A stretch of 64,000 bases of DNA from Dysidea avara (Eukaryota; Porifera; Demospongiae; Dictyoceratida; Dysideidae), in the NCBI RefSeq assembly GCF_963678975.1, contig NC_089280.1:2059001-2123000 (forward strand). Direction: 5' to 3'. The position numbers and the translations under genes are program-made. Positions 47,483 through 56,732 of the stretch are shown here, in pieces (position 1 is the stretch's first letter; every line of letters begins with the position of its first letter). The notes under the pieces were generated by a model. That model searched no databases. It was not told the origin of the DNA and saw only the letters and a program-made list of their open reading frames with translations.

Positions 47483-50400
47483 ATGTATGTATGTATGTAT
47501 GTATGTATGTATGTATATGTATGTATGTGTGTGTGTATGTACGTATGTATGTATGTATGTATGTATGTATGTATGTATGTATGTGTGTATGTATGTATGT
47601 GTGTGTATGTATGTATGTATGTATGTACGTACGTGTGTATGTAGTGTGTATGTCAGTTCCTCAATCAGGTATGTACTTTTGAAATGGCTATAAATTTACT
47701 TAGGCTATCAAGAGCAGAATAACTGGACCCAACTTTGTATGGCTCCTTCCTGGATGGTTCCTACCTGACTGGTGGAATGTCACTGACTCTGATTGTGATG
47801 CTGAAGAAATGAGAGATGCTTTGGAACATTCATTGGTATTTGTGGATAATGGAAAGCTTATTAATGATGCTTCAAGAATGTTAGTATCTAACAAAGTGAG
47901 GTTTATATGATTATAGTAAGTGATTATTATTTATTCAATCATACTAATAGAACGTGTCACAATTTAAGGAAGATCTACAAAATAAAACTACTATATATGG
48001 TGTTGACACGGATGTAGATGTTGGATCTAGAGTTGGATATATATATGATGCAGTGTGGACCATTGCTCTTGCCTTAAACTCATCCATATCAATACTGGAA
48101 GATAGAGGGTTGGGAAGACTGGAAAACTTCACTTATGATTCAGTTGAAATGGCAAATGTGTTCACTGAAGCTGTTGCTAATGTGTCATTTCAAGGAATAT
48201 CGGTTAGTTACAATATCCTTATAGCTACATGGTATTTTAAAGCTATGCTGTTGCATAAGTAATAACACACAATAATAATCTGAAATATTACATTAGGGAA
48301 ATGTGTCCTTTGAAGATGGCAATGCTACCCGACCTGCTTCTCTTCTAATATTTCAATATCAAAGTAAGTGTTAAATTGTCACCTATTATTTTAGTAGGTA
48401 AGCTTGGAGTTCATGGAGTTGTAATAGTAGTCGGAAGGTCCTGTGTGTTGTGGTACTATAAAACATGTTGGCACTGTCAAAATCCATGAAGTTACTTCAG
48501 AAAATAAATGTAACAAGTTGATGTTGTGCTACTTCTAAAAACCAGGTGCCATGCAGCTAACTAACTCATCTGGAATTAACCATAGATAGTATATGCTACT
48601 ATGAATTAATCAACTATGTATTACTATGGGTAGTTTTGGGTTGTGCAATAGTATTGTTAGCTAATTATTGTATTTCGTAATTCATGAAATTTTTGTATTT
48701 CATTCAATTATGTTGCAATGCACTGCTAAGGAAGTGCTTGTTAAACAAACCGCTTTTACCAATATATTACGCACAGAATTATTTTCTAAACTGTTTTATA
48801 GTTTGACTATCGTATTTTTTCTCACAAATTCACTTGACAAAAGGGATATGGCCCCTTTCAACAACTCGAAGCGATAGGCTATTCCTGGTAGTGTACGAGG
48901 CCTGCACTGTTGTTTTTCAGTTGTTAAACGCCTGAAAACCTCAAAGGGAAGGTAATTTACAAAGTCTGAGGAAAGTCGCCACACCCGTATTTCAGTCCAC
49001 CGAAAAGAAACCACGACCTCACTGAGAGCAAACTTCACCTGTGCAGAAGTTTAATACAGACTTCATTTCGCTTTTGCTTCTTACGTAAAAGCTGCTTTTA
49101 CCATTATTAACAATTTTGCTCATGTGGGTGCGTACGGACAAACATAGATAGGTAGATATGTAGATAGGTACACACACACTTTTACAAAAACAATTTCAAT
49201 AAACCAGGCGCATGCCCACAGCTGGCCTTCAACCGGCTGTGGGCATGCGCCTGGTTTAAAAAGGGTCTATTGTATATGCATATAGTATAATAGTATTGTT
49301 TAGTGAAGTTTATACTATACTGCCTTCGCAATAAGCAGTGCTGTTCACATATGGCAACCAATCCCTTCATAGCAACCTGAAGAATGCCACCAATTTTATT
49401 GTATGTTTGACTGATTGACTGACTGACTGACTGACTGACTGACTGACTGACTGACTGACTGACTGACTGACTGACTGACTGACTGACTGACTGACTGACT
49501 GACTGACTGACTGACTGACTGACTAGCAGACCAACTAGCTGACTGATCAATACCTAACTGATGCCTTCAAAGTGTAACCCAATAAACAGCTAGTACTACG
49601 AACATGATGTTTCACAGCATTTTGCCCCAATATGTACCTTTTGTCAGGATAAGTGAAATTGTAGGAAAGCAGAAATGGGAACAATTAGTGGAAATGACTG
49701 ATAAAGGTCATCACATTGAATTTTTCACCTAAGTGCTTCTTTGTAGCTTTGTGCTGTATTCTTTTGCAAAAGCAATTGCAACTATAATGACAATCAAGAG
49801 CATTGGGTAACTGGGTACTATCAAACAGTGTGGTAGTACTGTTTAAGTAGGGTTTGCATCAAAAGTGACAAGCGCTGCCTAAAATTCTGCCTTTAAAAAT
49901 CATCCTAGAGACATCTTACGCCACAAAAATCACGAATAAATTAGTCTAAATACAACATTAAAAACAAGAAAACACTTCCCAGTGACTGAATATAGAATTT
50001 TTTTTAATTGCCAAAACTTGAAATTTTGTCTCACTCACTGCCTCACTCACTCACTGCCTCACTCACTCACTGATCACAGTCACAAGCCTAGAGCCCACCA
50101 ACGAAGCAGCGCACGGTCACCATTTTACACCACAACAACAAACTCACCAGTGAGATGTGCCTTTTTGGGTTCTGACGAGTGTACGCCCTGTGCGCCTTGT
50201 CTTTCCTTTTATCTTCAATCAGGTTGGTTGTCTTCTTCTTCAAGCATCGAAACCATACCAAGGCATTAATTTTCTATTTCAACACTTTTCTGTAGACACC
50301 ACAAAATTATTTCAGAAAGTGCTTATGCTGCTGAAAGAGCAGGGCACTTATAATTTCAAGTGTTGCAGTGAAACATAAGGCTGCTGAGTTGTCACTTCAA

Positions 50401-53400
50401 CTTTTGCCAATGTCTGGACTGCATTCAACGAAGGGATTTTGAGATGGACTGATACTCAATGCCTTGTTCCTCTGAATACACTGACTCAGCCACTCAGTGC
50501 CAGATGGCGAGATCAGCAAGTGATTCATGCGATTGCTTAGTACTCGAGTAGAAATTGTATTACTTCATCCTGTTAGTTGAGACTAAGTTCCAGACAACTG
50601 AAAGGGCCTGTTTGTTTGAACAACTTCTGGCCGGGGTGAATAGAATGCACACCATCAAGGTCATAGATCTGAGCGCCACTGCTACTACGATCAAAGGTAA
50701 GCTATGCACGCTACTAGGGGCCTATGTGCTTCCAATTTTGGTACTTTAATAAGCTGTAACTAGCTAGGCTGTGCTACAACAAAAGTAAACAAACTAGTAT
50801 TTTAAAAAATAGTTAATTTAAAAATGAAGTAGGGATCTATACAATAAAAAGTAGTGAAACAAGAGATGAATGATGGTATTACAGTATAGCTTGATGGGAA
50901 AGTCCCTACTTTGGCACATTAGCTATAATTTTGCTCAATGCCAAAATAGGAGTTTTCCCACCAAGCTATGCTGTAATAACATCATTCATCTCTTGTTTCA
51001 CTACTTTTTATTGCATAGATCCCTAATTCATTTTTTAAATTAATAATTTTTTAAAATACTAGTACACCACACATGTAGATCCACACATGTAGATGTTGGT
51101 AATGGAGACAATTAGCACCTATGTGATCCAAGCTCATCTTTTATGTCAAGCTTTATTACATAGCTAGCCATTTAACTGGCTGATCTTCTCCAACACATAT
51201 TGTTGTTCATAACTATGTAGTGCTGTGTAATGGAACTTAATGAGATGATTATTTACTTGCCAGTAATAATTCGTATTTGGGGTGCATGTTTGCAAATATG
51301 TCTGGCATCATTTATTCCTTTAATGTAGTGTTATAGAAGTTTGATAGAAAGAATTGCAATAAAACATGTGAAAATTTCATATATTATGTAGCTTATATGC
51401 CAACTACACAATAAATATATATATATATATATTACTTACAAGCAGCATTTCTCGATACATTTAAATATGTAGCTAAGTGATATAGACTGTTTTTTCCTAG
51501 AGATAGTCATAATTGTGTTACAAACAGTTAACAAACAAGTGTATGGAATTTTGAAAGATAGTATATAGGAATCATTGTTAGATCCCTAAAGGATAGGTTA
51601 CTATTAGATATATACTTCGGGTGATCATCCTCCTTAATTGCTTCAGTACTCTTTATTGTAACAATCCCTACTAATATGTAGCTTGTAAAATTCCTAATAT
51701 GTGACTGGATTTTGGAAAAAGAACCAAATCACACATTAGAAGTTTCAAGATAAACAATTTTAAAAACTTCGAGTCAGCATAACTTGCCAAAGATAGCAAA
51801 GCAAGTACATGTATGAAATTTACACAAGAGATGCATCAATCTATTACCTTTAGTCCACTAAATTAAATAGAAAAGCTGAGCAGTTGGACAAGCGAAGTAG
51901 TATCACAAGTGCTCACAAAGAAGTGGAGGGTAGGGGTGGTGGAGATAGACTTCACAATTGAAGTCCAGACACAAGATTACAGGGTTGTGCTGGCTTCTGA
52001 GTGGTTGATATGCAGCAGAATCAGCAGAAAAAATATTTGGCCAACAATATCAGGCTATCCACCAGTAAATCACTGATTTTTGCAAGCCAAGCCCTTCACA
52101 AACCAGAAACCACCATTCAAGCTCTCTACACCACCCAGAAAAGATGTCTGTTAAAACCAGCCTCGAGTAGTTTGAGTTGAGGGTCAAAATTAGTAGTACA
52201 ATAGTGTAGCTATCCACTGGTGGTGTTTGCCTGATGTGTGATATGGATCAGTTTTGTAAAATCTGGTCACATACAAATTTGTGTAAGTAAAACATTATCA
52301 TCATGATGTGGTTTAGATGGTGTTCCTGAGCCAATACTGATCTTCAGTCTATTACAAACTAATGATTCTGAAAAGTTACAATTTGTATCAAACAGTAGCT
52401 TTATCTGGCAAGGTATGTACAACTATAATGATAAAACTGTTATCAGTTTATATCATCTCCCTAGGTGGGGATGTACCTAGAGATTCTCCTATTCCAATTG
52501 TTAGAGAAAGCAATTTGGTAGAATTTATAATAGCTGGTGTTGTGTCTTCTATTGGAATATTATCAACAGTTTTCTTCTTTGTGTTTAACCTCTACTATAG
52601 AAAACACCCGTGAGTCAGCTAGTATACAGGCTCAGTGCAAAGTACTGTATACACAAGTGATTATGTGACTGAATCTGGGAAAACCCCCGGGGAAAACTGG
52701 TCTTTTTGCCAATGACAGCAGATTTACTTTTCACCAAAAACACAATTAAAGCTACATGAATAAACTATCAAATTGCATTATCAAAATCAGCTAGACTTTA
52801 GTGGTCTGCTCTTGCTGGCTGTTTTTCCAGTGGCAATCACAAGTGGTCTGGGGGCCCTGATGGAGTTTTGGCCAGCCTGGGGATGACTGTATGTAGCTGT
52901 GCAGCTCTGTGGTGTTGAATAGAGACCTGTACTCATTTTATTAACTGGTTTTGAGACCTAAATGGCCCATCCCTGTGCCTTAACTCCTCTTTAATTTTTT
53001 GCAACAGTCTTTGGCCTCTGCTTCCTACCCCTTTTGGAGCTGGCCTGATACAGTTTTAAAACTATCTAAAATGGTGGGTAACTCTGCTTGTATAGTGGAT
53101 ACCCTGGAAGGCAAGGAAGTGGTGTAAAACGTGTGAAAATTTGGTACACATAGCTTCAACCATTGGCAAGCTACAACACACTGAATACTTATCACCAGCA
53201 TTTCTTAATACAGTGGAACCTCGATTATCCGAATTAATCAGGGGAAAGTGTGTTCATATAATTGAATAGTACATAAAATCGAATATCCATACATTGCTTT
53301 GCTCAAGTACTCTAATAATGCATACACTTGTTGACAAAATACTCTAATTGAGCAGTCAATTTGGCATACGGATAATCGAGTGTTCAGTTAATCAGTATTC

Positions 53401-56400
53401 AGATAATTTAGGTTCCACTGTATTTTTAAATAGGCAATAAGACCAGTTTTCCCAGACTAAGTCACATATAATGATTTTGAAGTAAATCTTGCTAGTAACA
53501 TAAAAGGCAGATGTTCACTTAATAACTATTAATACTTGTAGTGTAGAAGAAATGTATAATCAAGTTAATATGTTTATAGGGCTTAGAAAGGATTTTCTGA
53601 CTTAGTTCCTTATCGTATTAAAATAGATATACTCTAATAGAACAGTCCTATACTCGGCTGCTACCTACTATCACAACTACTGCTATTATATTATGCCTAC
53701 CACCATGCATCACTGTTTACTAAAGGCTGGATTCCTTTCTTCCTGTCAATATGCACATGATGTGGCAGTCTGGCTTTCTTGTTGGTCACACAACACACTA
53801 CCATGTGTCTTGATATATCGTATAAAAGAAAACGTTACCTATAGGTATCCCTCTGTTTCTTTAGAGTTGTAAGAAAAAGCAGTTACCGACTCAATTCACT
53901 AATTTTAGTAGCAGTGTTTGTAGGGTTTGTTGGTACCCTCCTACATGTTATTAAACTAGATGATGATATGTCTGAAGTTGTCACTACAACTATTTGTAAT
54001 GTAAGTTGAATCACTAAAATAACCTGTTTAACTAGATTATATACACAGGCAAGAAACTGGACTAACAAGTTAGCTTTTGTAGTTGCTTTTGGTACACTGT
54101 TTGTTAAAATCTGGAGACTATACAGAATTTTTTTAAACAGAGCATTGATAAATCGAGTAAGTGTTACTTTAGATTTAGTATATATTTATGTGATTAACTA
54201 TACTGTACAGAAACATTTGGATGATAAATATTTACTTCTGATAGTAGCAGTTATAGTAGCACCAATCTTAGTAGTACTAATTGTCCAAGTTGCCACATTT
54301 CCACTAAAGTTACATCGACATGAGATTATAAATGAGGTAACGTTTTCTCAAATTTTGTACAATACGGTTTGTGAAATTGTGTGGTTATAAATCTTCATGT
54401 GTTTAATGCACCTAACATTGTTGATTACTCTAGGATGATTTGATGACAGTAGAAATTTATAAAGACTGCAGTGGAGATCATGGGTTCATATTCTTAGGAG
54501 TTTGTTACATTGAATATGTTCTACTAGCATTGTTTAGTATACTAGTAGCTTATCAGACTCAGAAAAATATTGGTGTTTATCGTAAACATCTTGAATCAGC
54601 TGTGATCAACCTGACAACAATACTAGCTGTCCTGTTGTCCTCTATTTGTCAAGTTGTCGTGATCATTCTTCATTTGAATGACCAACAAGAAGGAGTATTA
54701 TTAGTGATTACACTGCGTGATTGTCTTTGGATGTTTCCAATGATCTATTTGTTGTTCATTCCTAAGGTACAGTTGCTACTCTGTACAGTGGATAATATAG
54801 CTGGGTATTTTTGAGGGGCACCATTCGCCACTAAAAACTATCATAGAAATGTGATATTTGACAGCAATCACTTCTACGGAATAGTCTTAGTGCATTCAAC
54901 TTCAAGTATAGCATTAAAAACAATAAAACACTTACACTTGCAAACAGCCAGATTTAATTGCCAAAACTGGATGTTTAGCCCACCCTCTCGCCTGCCAAAT
55001 ACTCGCCCACCCTGCCCACTTGCCTGCCCACCTGCCTGTGTGTAAGGCAGCATAGCCAAGTGGCTAAAGCATTGGCCTAGTAATTGAAAGGTTCGAAGTT
55101 TGATGCCCAAATTGGTATTGTTGTTTCCTTGAGCAGGAAACTTTACTCACATGGCTCCAGTATACCCAGCTATTAAAATGTGGATCTGGTGGCCAGGTAT
55201 CAACTGGGGAAGCAAATGCCATATCTAGCTTGTAGTGAGTAAAGTTCAAGGTGGGACTTTGGTTGCCTAAACCTTCATCTGTGAGACATGGCACAACCTT
55301 CTGGAGGTTACTAGTCCTGCCCCATGCAAAGTCATAAAGATTTGTTGAGATTCCATTTATCCAGAGATTTCAGATTCTTGACCAAGATTTTGGGATATCA
55401 AATTGCTTTGTGTTGGAATCCAGTTGGTGTTGAGCCTCATTCCTACTGTACAGTACTACTGTATTGCTACTGCATGATGGCAAATAATTTCTCTGAAAAT
55501 GAATACCAGTGCCTAATAGCCAGAGTCTACATACAGTATAATAATAGATATGAGAAAGTGGTGTTGCCTACTGGTAGTTAGTTGATGGGGATGTCTTGTT
55601 GGTGTAGTATTGACAGCTGTTAAACTAAATTTGGCTAAAGCCTTGCCAGTTCTACTAATGTATATAAAAACTGAGAAAATGTAAACAGCCCATCTGGCTA
55701 AGGGGATTCATGTATGCATATTGAAACAGATACCAGACACATCGTATAAGTATATTATGAAGTTGGTTCACATACCAATGTCATTTTTCAACAGTGTTCG
55801 CTTCTTTCTGTGTGATAGGACAGGTTTAGAGTTGGGATAGTTACTTCAGTTGGGATAGTTACTTCAGAAAAGTAACGAGTTACTCACTACTTTTATCCCA
55901 TGTACAGTTACAGTTGCTTTTTAAAAGGTAACTAAGTATCTAGTTACTAGTTACTTTCATAAATAAATCATGCTTGATTATTTTCCCGGGTATATGTTTC
56001 AGCCAGGGAAGAAGAGTATAATATGTGCCCTTTCTGAAAATAACAATTCTGTGGCTACAGTTTCATCTGTTACGTCTGTTATTCAAGCTGATCACAAAGA
56101 ACAGTGCACAGAAAGTGTCTACGTAATGTGGACAAAAATTGAAGTACTTGAAGCATAATTACCCAGCATTACAATGTAACTATTGTAACATTGTTATTTT
56201 TCCGACCGTTACTCTTAGTTACAAGTTACTAGTTACAAGGAATGCAACTAGTTATATTACTAGTTACTTTACAAGTAATATAACGTTACGAAGTAACCAG
56301 TTACCCCCAACTCTGTAAATAATTATATATTAAAGTGAAATACAGTGACTGTAGCTAATTAGTTACTCTGTGGAATTACAACTACCATGTTAGTGATCAC

Positions 56401-56732
56401 ACCATTTCTTACAGGTATACAGAGTGAAGAAAATGCCCCAGTTCATTAATAAAGTTAATGAGTCTGTAGCAAATACTTTTTGGAGCAGGAAGAGTGTAGA
56501 ACTACCAGACTTTGACTTCCACAGAAGAAGTTCAGATGCTATTGCAACACACAATGAAAAGACACAGGAAACGTCTCTCAATTCAATTTCAAATTTGTAT
56601 CCTGAAACTAAAGTAACATTTTCAACTGTGTTTGAGAATCACAGTGCTCCATATGGAATAGACCAGAATACATTAAATGTGCCATATCATTTGTGTGACA
56701 CTGATACACTAAATGGTGTTCAGTTACAGTAA
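39288..56732 (+). CDS. Gene B: GABA-B-type class C GPCR, 15 exons, 845 aa (full span)
   Basis: Join: 39288-39557, 43658-43801, 45449-45619, 45934-46038, 46097-46171, 47704-47895, 47951-48202, 48297-48363, 52317-52412, 52465-52609, 53865-54000, 54049-54156, 54211-54336, 54434-54766, 56415-56732. The sum is 2538 nt, or 845 codons plus TAA. Domain order equals gene A: leader, Venus-flytrap domain (about 30-440), linker without cysteines, seven helices (TM1 about 475-501, TM7 ending FIPK at 737-740) and a 105-residue tail. Class C disulfide cysteines are kept before TM3 and TM5. It keeps the lobe-2 Trp (Trp273) that gene A has changed to Tyr, and its full tail is probably the ancestral form. All exon phases equal those of gene A. 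An upstream in-frame ATG at 39240 exists, but 39288 aligns with genes A and C. It most likely couples to a heterotrimeric G protein at the cell surface; the ligand is unknown. Confidence 0.91.
39558..40706. other. Gene B intron 1, first part
   Basis: No element was recognised between exon 1 and the SINE at 40707. The sequence is AT-rich with no coding motif. Confidence 0.4.
40707..40990 (+). mobile_element. tRNA-derived SINE, copy 4 (diverged)
   Basis: GGGCAGAATAGCTATAAGCA and a CCAGGCTTGATCCC B-box-like segment are followed by TTGAGCAAGAAACTTTACTC and GGGAACCTGGTGACC. It is preceded by TGTATATGTGTGG. It is specific to gene B intron 1. Confidence 0.75.
40991..42133. other. Gene B intron 1, middle part
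   Basis: Between about 41260 and 41760 the sequence matches intron 1 of gene A (4140-4760), marking ancestral intron. Nothing else was recognised. Confidence 0.4.
42134..43109. repeat. 17-bp minisatellite, about 57 copies
   Basis: Tandem units CATGTAGACACCATGAA with two recurring variants: ACATCATG for ACACCATG, and a 19-bp unit with ACACCATCATAA. Variants recur in similar order along the array. Because 17 is not a multiple of 3, the minus strand is open over long stretches in all frames (Met-Phe-Met-Val-type peptides), which is an artefact. Confidence 0.97.
43110..43657. other. Gene B intron 1, last part
   Basis: Nothing recognised between the minisatellite and the exon 2 acceptor, apart from a short inverted pair around CACTATATGGTATCCTAC (about 43230-43270). 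Confidence 0.35.
43658..43801 (+). CDS. Gene B exon 2 (lobe 1)
   Basis: Residues 91-138. TACSIAS occupies the GABA-contact loop, with Ile121 where GABBR1 has serine. Donor GTATGA, as in gene A. Confidence 0.9.
43802..44650. other. Gene B intron 2, first part
   Basis: AT-rich. Repeated TTTTAGTTTTAG-like stretches occur at about 44350-44540; nothing else is recognisable. Confidence 0.35.
44696..44872. mobile_element. Foldback element, AACAAACAAGTAC family, copy in gene B
   Basis: GTACAAGGAAGAAATGGAAATTT-type left arm pairs with AAATTC and CTTCCTTGTAC-type right arm. GATTAGAGATCAAAGAAATAG pairs with CTATTTCTTTGATCCC. Its outer flank GTCATAATAGTGTTA resembles that at 51500. Confidence 0.7.
45449..45619 (+). 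CDS. Gene B exon 3 (lobe 1 to lobe 2 crossover)
   Basis: Residues 139-195, VSYAATSPLFGNQEKYPRFY onward. It ends DDDFTLN with donor GTACGT. Intron 3 is only 314 nt against 4217 nt in gene A. Confidence 0.92.
45934..46038 (+). CDS. Gene B exon 4 (lobe 2)
   Basis: Residues 196-230. It is one residue longer than gene A exon 4 and different over its first third (NNVVRHLNNSE). Donor GTTATC. Confidence 0.87.
46097..46171 (+). CDS. Gene B exon 5 (lobe 2)
   Basis: Residues 231-255, SVNARIVILV then VPPSPLNVL. Intron 4 is 58 nt. Donor GTAAGT. Confidence 0.9.
46172..47436. other. Gene B intron 5, first part
   Basis: No element was clearly recognised. A CAGTCAGCCAGTCAGTTAG stretch near 47170 resembles the ACTGACTGA repeat family. 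Confidence 0.35.
47437..47643 (+). repeat. (TATG)n microsatellite with TG interruptions
   Basis: A tetranucleotide TATG run of about 207 bp with short GTGTGTG interruptions. It ends about 60 bp before the exon 6 acceptor. Confidence 0.95.
47704..47895 (+). CDS. Gene B exon 6 (lobe 2)
   Basis: Residues 256-319. FVWLLPGWFLPDWWNVTDSD keeps Trp273, equivalent to a ligand-pocket Trp of GABBR1. Acceptor CTTAG, donor GTGAGG. Confidence 0.93.
47951..48202 (+). CDS. Gene B exon 7
   Basis: Residues 320-403. It is two codons longer than gene A exon 7 (DVGSRVG for DIRNG). The YIYDAVWTIALALN block is kept. Intron 6 is 55 nt. Confidence 0.93.
48297..48363 (+). CDS. Gene B exon 8 (end of flytrap domain)
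   Basis: Residues 404-425 plus one base, phase 1. Intron 7 is 94 nt and is the compact reference for the 5.4-kb intron 7 of gene A. Confidence 0.9.
48364..49200. other. Gene B intron 8, first part
   Basis: No recognisable gene or element. The segment at about 48870-49060 is somewhat richer in CG pairs than its surroundings. Confidence 0.35.
49201..49257. repeat. Perfect 22-bp hairpin
   Basis: 49201-49222 (AAACCAGGCGCATGCCCACAGC would be its strand; first bases AAACCAGGCGCATGCC) is matched exactly in inverse by 49236-49257, with a 13-bp loop. It is the most stable short palindrome noticed in this intron. Confidence 0.9.
49408..49524 (+). repeat. (GACT)n microsatellite
   Basis: About 29 GACT units. 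Short ACTGACTGACTGA seeds occur in dispersed repeats at 10395, 29580 and 9890, so this looks like an expanded seed. Confidence 0.97.
49985..50215 (+). repeat. Dispersed repeat, CACAGTCACAAG family, copy 1
   Basis: After CACTCACTCACTG-type sequence comes CACAGTCACAAG, then CCATTTTACACCACAACAAC. The copy at 63735-63880 has CACAGTCACAAG and CCATTTTATGCCACAACAAC. Confidence 0.6.
50216..50792. other. Gene B intron 8, middle part
   Basis: Unresolved sequence following the dispersed repeat. No conserved coding motif was seen. Confidence 0.35.
50793..51063. mobile_element. Foldback element, AACAAACAAGTAC family, 271 bp
   Basis: Long, nearly perfect arms. CAATAAAAAGTAGTGAAACA pairs with TGTTTCACTACTTTTTATTG, AGAGATGAATGATG pairs with CATCATTCATCTCT, and ends are ACTAGTATTTTAAAA / TTTTAAAATACTAGT. 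Confidence 0.8.
51520..51668. mobile_element. Decayed element, AACAAACAAGTAC family
   Basis: The left side GTTAACAAACAAGTGTATGG and right side TTTATTGTAACAATCCCTAC resemble the foldbacks at 11838 and 50793. The inner arms are eroded. Confidence 0.5.
51700..52150. repeat. Dispersed repeat, TGTGACTGGATTTTGGAAAA family, copy 2
   Basis: Same start as 12598, and the related GAAGTGGAGGGTAGGGGTG block. The right boundary is uncertain. Confidence 0.5.
52317..52412 (+). CDS. Gene B exon 9 (linker)
   Basis: Residues 426-457 with split codons at both ends. It has no cysteine and is one codon shorter than in gene A. Donor GTATGT. Confidence 0.88.
52465..52609 (+). CDS. Gene B exon 10 (TM1)
   Basis: Residues 458-506. 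TM1 is LVEFIIAGVVSSIGILS to FNLYY. Donor GTGAGT; intron 9 is 52 nt as in gene A. Confidence 0.92.
52664..53466. mobile_element. Terminal-inverted-repeat element of about 800 bp
   Basis: The left end TGTGACTGAATCTGGGAAAA and AAAACTGGTC are inverted at the right as GACCAGTTTTCCCAGA and GTCACA. It contains a younger pogo-like element (53211-53420). The terminus is related to repeats at 12598 and 51700. Confidence 0.65.
53211..53420. mobile_element. Pogo/Tigger-like MITE, 210 bp
   Basis: CAGTGGAACCTCGATTATCC at the left and GGTTCCACTG at the right, flanked by TA. Internal GGATAATCGAG pairs with the left arm. It is nested in 52664-53466. Confidence 0.85.
53740..53818 (+). repeat. 3' end of the composite-tail repeat in intron 10
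   Basis: CTTTCTTCCTGTCAATATG through ACTACCATGTGTCTTGATA, at the same place as in gene A intron 10. Confidence 0.6.
53865..54000 (+). CDS. Gene B exon 11 (TM2, first extracellular loop)
   Basis: Residues 506-551. It differs from gene A in only a few bases near TM2 (AVFVGFVG for AVLVGFVG). It ends TTTICN with Cys550. Donor GTAAGT. Confidence 0.93.
54049..54156 (+). CDS. Gene B exon 12 (TM3)
   Basis: Residues 552-587, with FVVAFGTLFVKIWRLYRIF. Intron 11 is 48 nt, the shortest found. Confidence 0.94.
54211..54336 (+). CDS. Gene B exon 13 (TM4)
   Basis: Residues 588-629. YLLLIVAVIVAPILVVLIVQ is TM4. Donor GTAACG; intron 12 is 54 nt. Confidence 0.93.
54434..54766 (+). CDS. Gene B exon 14 (TM5 to TM7)
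   Basis: Residues 630-740. KDCSGDH holds the second disulfide cysteine, and TM7 ends LLFIPK. It is nearly identical to gene A exon 14. Donor GTACAG. Confidence 0.94.
55044..55323 (+). mobile_element. tRNA-derived SINE, copy 3 (best-preserved head)
   Basis: AAGGCAGCATAGCCAAGTGG carries an A box (TAGCCAAGTGGC, 55053-55064). GGTTCGAAG at 55090-55098 is a B box with the classical GGTTCGA core. The body and end (CTAGTCCTGCCCC) match copy 2 in gene A intron 14, with shared flanks ATCATAAAGATTTGTTGAGA. Confidence 0.88.
55828..56315. mobile_element. hAT-like element with GTTACTT-rich ends, 488 bp
   Basis: Left AGAGTTGGGATAGTTACTTC (locally duplicated) and right CAGTTACCCCCAACTCT are inverted repeats, and the interior is rich in GTAACTAGTTAC palindromes. 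Similar termini are common on hAT MITEs in animals. A 62-codon open frame inside is not recognisable. It is specific to gene B intron 14. Confidence 0.65.
56415..56732 (+). CDS. Gene B exon 15 (full cytoplasmic tail)
   Basis: Residues 741-845 plus TAA. The first 67 residues parallel gene A. The further 38 (TFSTVFENHS to NGVQLQ) are missing from gene A. Many Ser/Thr residues could be phosphorylated, but no specific motif is claimed. Confidence 0.92.
   Translation, partial: VYRVKKMPQFINKVNESVANTFWSRKSVELPDFDFHRRSSDAIATHNEKTQETSLNSISNLYPETKVTFSTVFENHSAPYGIDQNTLNVPYHLCDTDTLNGVQLQ

Noticed and set aside
47341..47693. Tyr-Val-Cys-Met-rich frames
   Set aside because: Artefacts of the (TATG)n microsatellite just before exon 6.
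49182..49550. Ser-Gln-Ser-Val repeat protein on the minus strand
   Set aside because: Artefact of the (GACT)n microsatellite.
55044..55115. Functional tRNA gene
   Set aside because: A and B boxes are present, but the sequence is the head of a multi-copy SINE and no convincing cloverleaf with acceptor pairing was found.
55970..56158. 62-codon frame inside the hAT-like element
   Set aside because: Too short and without a transposase motif; left as part of the element.
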